A DNA stretch of 6,098 nt, taken from assembly GCA_023229065.1 (NCBI GenBank), contig JALNZZ010000127.1, forward strand, positions 1 through 6,098, in the 5' to 3' direction. The notes beneath the pieces were generated by a model. The model ran no database searches and had not been told where the DNA came from. It saw nothing but the letters and a program-made list of their open reading frames with translations. Positions 5,359-6,098 of the stretch are shown one piece after another; position 1 is the stretch's first letter; every line of letters starts with the position of its first letter. Origin of the DNA: Porticoccaceae bacterium. Its GTDB lineage: Bacteria; Pseudomonadota; Gammaproteobacteria; Pseudomonadales; Porticoccaceae. The translations under genes and the position numbers were made by a program.

Positions 5359-6098
5359 TTGGAAATCAATCCGATCATTAATGCACTGCAGGACCTCAAG
5401 GCGCGCACCGACGTGCTTAGGGGGTACCTTTGACTATGCCACCAAAAAAGAGCGACTCGCCGAAGTAGAGCTGGAACTGGGTGATTCGGGGGTATGGAAT
5501 GACCCGGAGCGCGCCCAGGCCCTGGGGCGTGAGCGCTCTTCCCTGGAAAGTGTGGTGGAAACCATCGAGGCCCTGGATGCCGGTATCGCCGATGCCCGCG
5601 ACCTGCTGGACATGGCAGTGGAGGAAGACGACGCCGATACGGTCGAGGATATTCGCAGCGAAGTAGGGCGCCTAGAAGAGCGTCTGGCCCAGCTGGAATT
5701 TCGCCGCATGTTTTCCGGCGAGATGGACCCCAACAATGCCTATCTGGATATCCAGGCAGGTTCAGGCGGCACAGAAGCCCAGGATTGGGCCGAAATGCTG
5801 CTGCGTATGTATTTGCGTTGGGCCGACGATAAAGGCTTCAAGACCGAGCTGGTGGAATGCTCGGGTGGCGACGTGGCCGGCATCAAGAGTGCCACTGTCC
5901 ATGTCCAGGGCGAGTACGCCTATGGCTGGCTGCGCACCGAAGTAGGGGTGCACCGACTGGTGCGCAAGTCGCCCTTCGATTCTGGCGGTCGCCGCCACAC
6001 TTCGTTCTCTGCGGTGTTCGTGTCCCCGGAAGTGGATGACGATATCGAGATCGAGGTCAGCAAGGCAGATGTGCGGGAGGACACCTACCGGGCCTCTG
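5359..6098 (+). CDS. prfB: Peptide chain release factor 2, programmed +1 frameshift (3' end beyond window)
   Basis: RF2 recognises UGA and UAA in the ribosomal A site and releases the finished protein. The coding sequence is 5359-5430 joined to 5432-6098: 24 codons from a TTG start (MEINPIINALQDLKARTDVL...), an in-frame TGA at 5431-5433, then the +1 frame beginning DYATKKERL. In total 246 residues are visible, about two thirds of the usual 365. Domain 1 is the helical N terminus. The codon-reading tripeptide SPF is at 204-206 in KSPFDSGG. The window ends at TYRAS, a few residues before the expected GGQ catalytic motif; the residue matching E. coli K-12 Thr246 is Ala here, the common form. The start is TTG because the only nearby ATG (5381) is out of frame; AAGAG at 5346-5350 is a weak ribosome binding site. 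RF2 shortage favours frameshifting and so raises its own synthesis. Confidence 0.96.
5419..5434 (+). promoter_or_regulatory. Programmed +1 frameshift site of prfB
   Basis: The internal Shine-Dalgarno AGGGGG (5419-5424), the spacer TAC, the slippery CTT (5428-5430) and the stop TGA followed by C (5431-5434) reproduce the classical RF2 site with identical spacing; only TAC replaces E. coli TAT. The tRNA on CTT slips to TTT, skipping one base, when UGA is read slowly. Confidence 0.97.

Noticed and set aside
5359..5434. prfB read as a frameshifted pseudogene or a sequencing error
   Set aside because: The sequence at the break is the conserved programmed frameshift signal and both sides encode well-conserved RF2.

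Overview
The window looks like core chromosome of a gammaproteobacterium of the Pseudomonas / marine Cellvibrionales kind. The basis is moderately high GC, a stand-alone homoserine dehydrogenase instead of the enteric aspartokinase fusion, the gene order hom - thrC - recJ - prfB, and a canonical RF2 frameshift site. This placement rests on gene order and protein style remembered from those groups. No database search was possible.

Layout, all genes on the + strand. Positions 1-125 hold the last 40 codons of a gene whose product ends in an IPTL-CTERM-like surface-sorting tail. Immediately after its stop codon lies a 272-bp MITE-like element (127-398) with perfect 31-bp terminal inverted repeats and two internal hairpins. 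A strong stem-loop terminator (422-453) follows; it probably belonged directly to the upstream gene before the element inserted. A leader of about 140 bp with a candidate promoter then leads into hom (591-1898, TTG start). A 171-bp spacer with REP-like short repeats separates hom from thrC (2070-3470). recJ (3517-5238) follows 46 bp later behind a strong ribosome binding site. A 120-bp spacer with a plausible sigma70 promoter precedes prfB (5359 to the window end, TTG start), which is interrupted by an in-frame TGA at codon 25 and needs a +1 programmed frameshift.

How the genes work together. Hom and ThrC carry out the first committed and the last step of threonine synthesis from aspartate semialdehyde; the intermediate homoserine kinase is not in the window. 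RecJ is a 5'-3' single-strand exonuclease of recombination and mismatch repair. RF2 ends translation at UGA and UAA and controls its own synthesis through the frameshift. The repair and translation genes appear to be neighbours of the threonine genes without a shared pathway.

No CRISPR array, tRNA, rRNA, phage gene or defence system was seen, and no undescribed multi-gene system. The least ordinary part is the first 450 bp: a sorting-tagged protein tail, a structured non-coding mobile element wedged between its stop codon and terminator, and the structured leader of hom.
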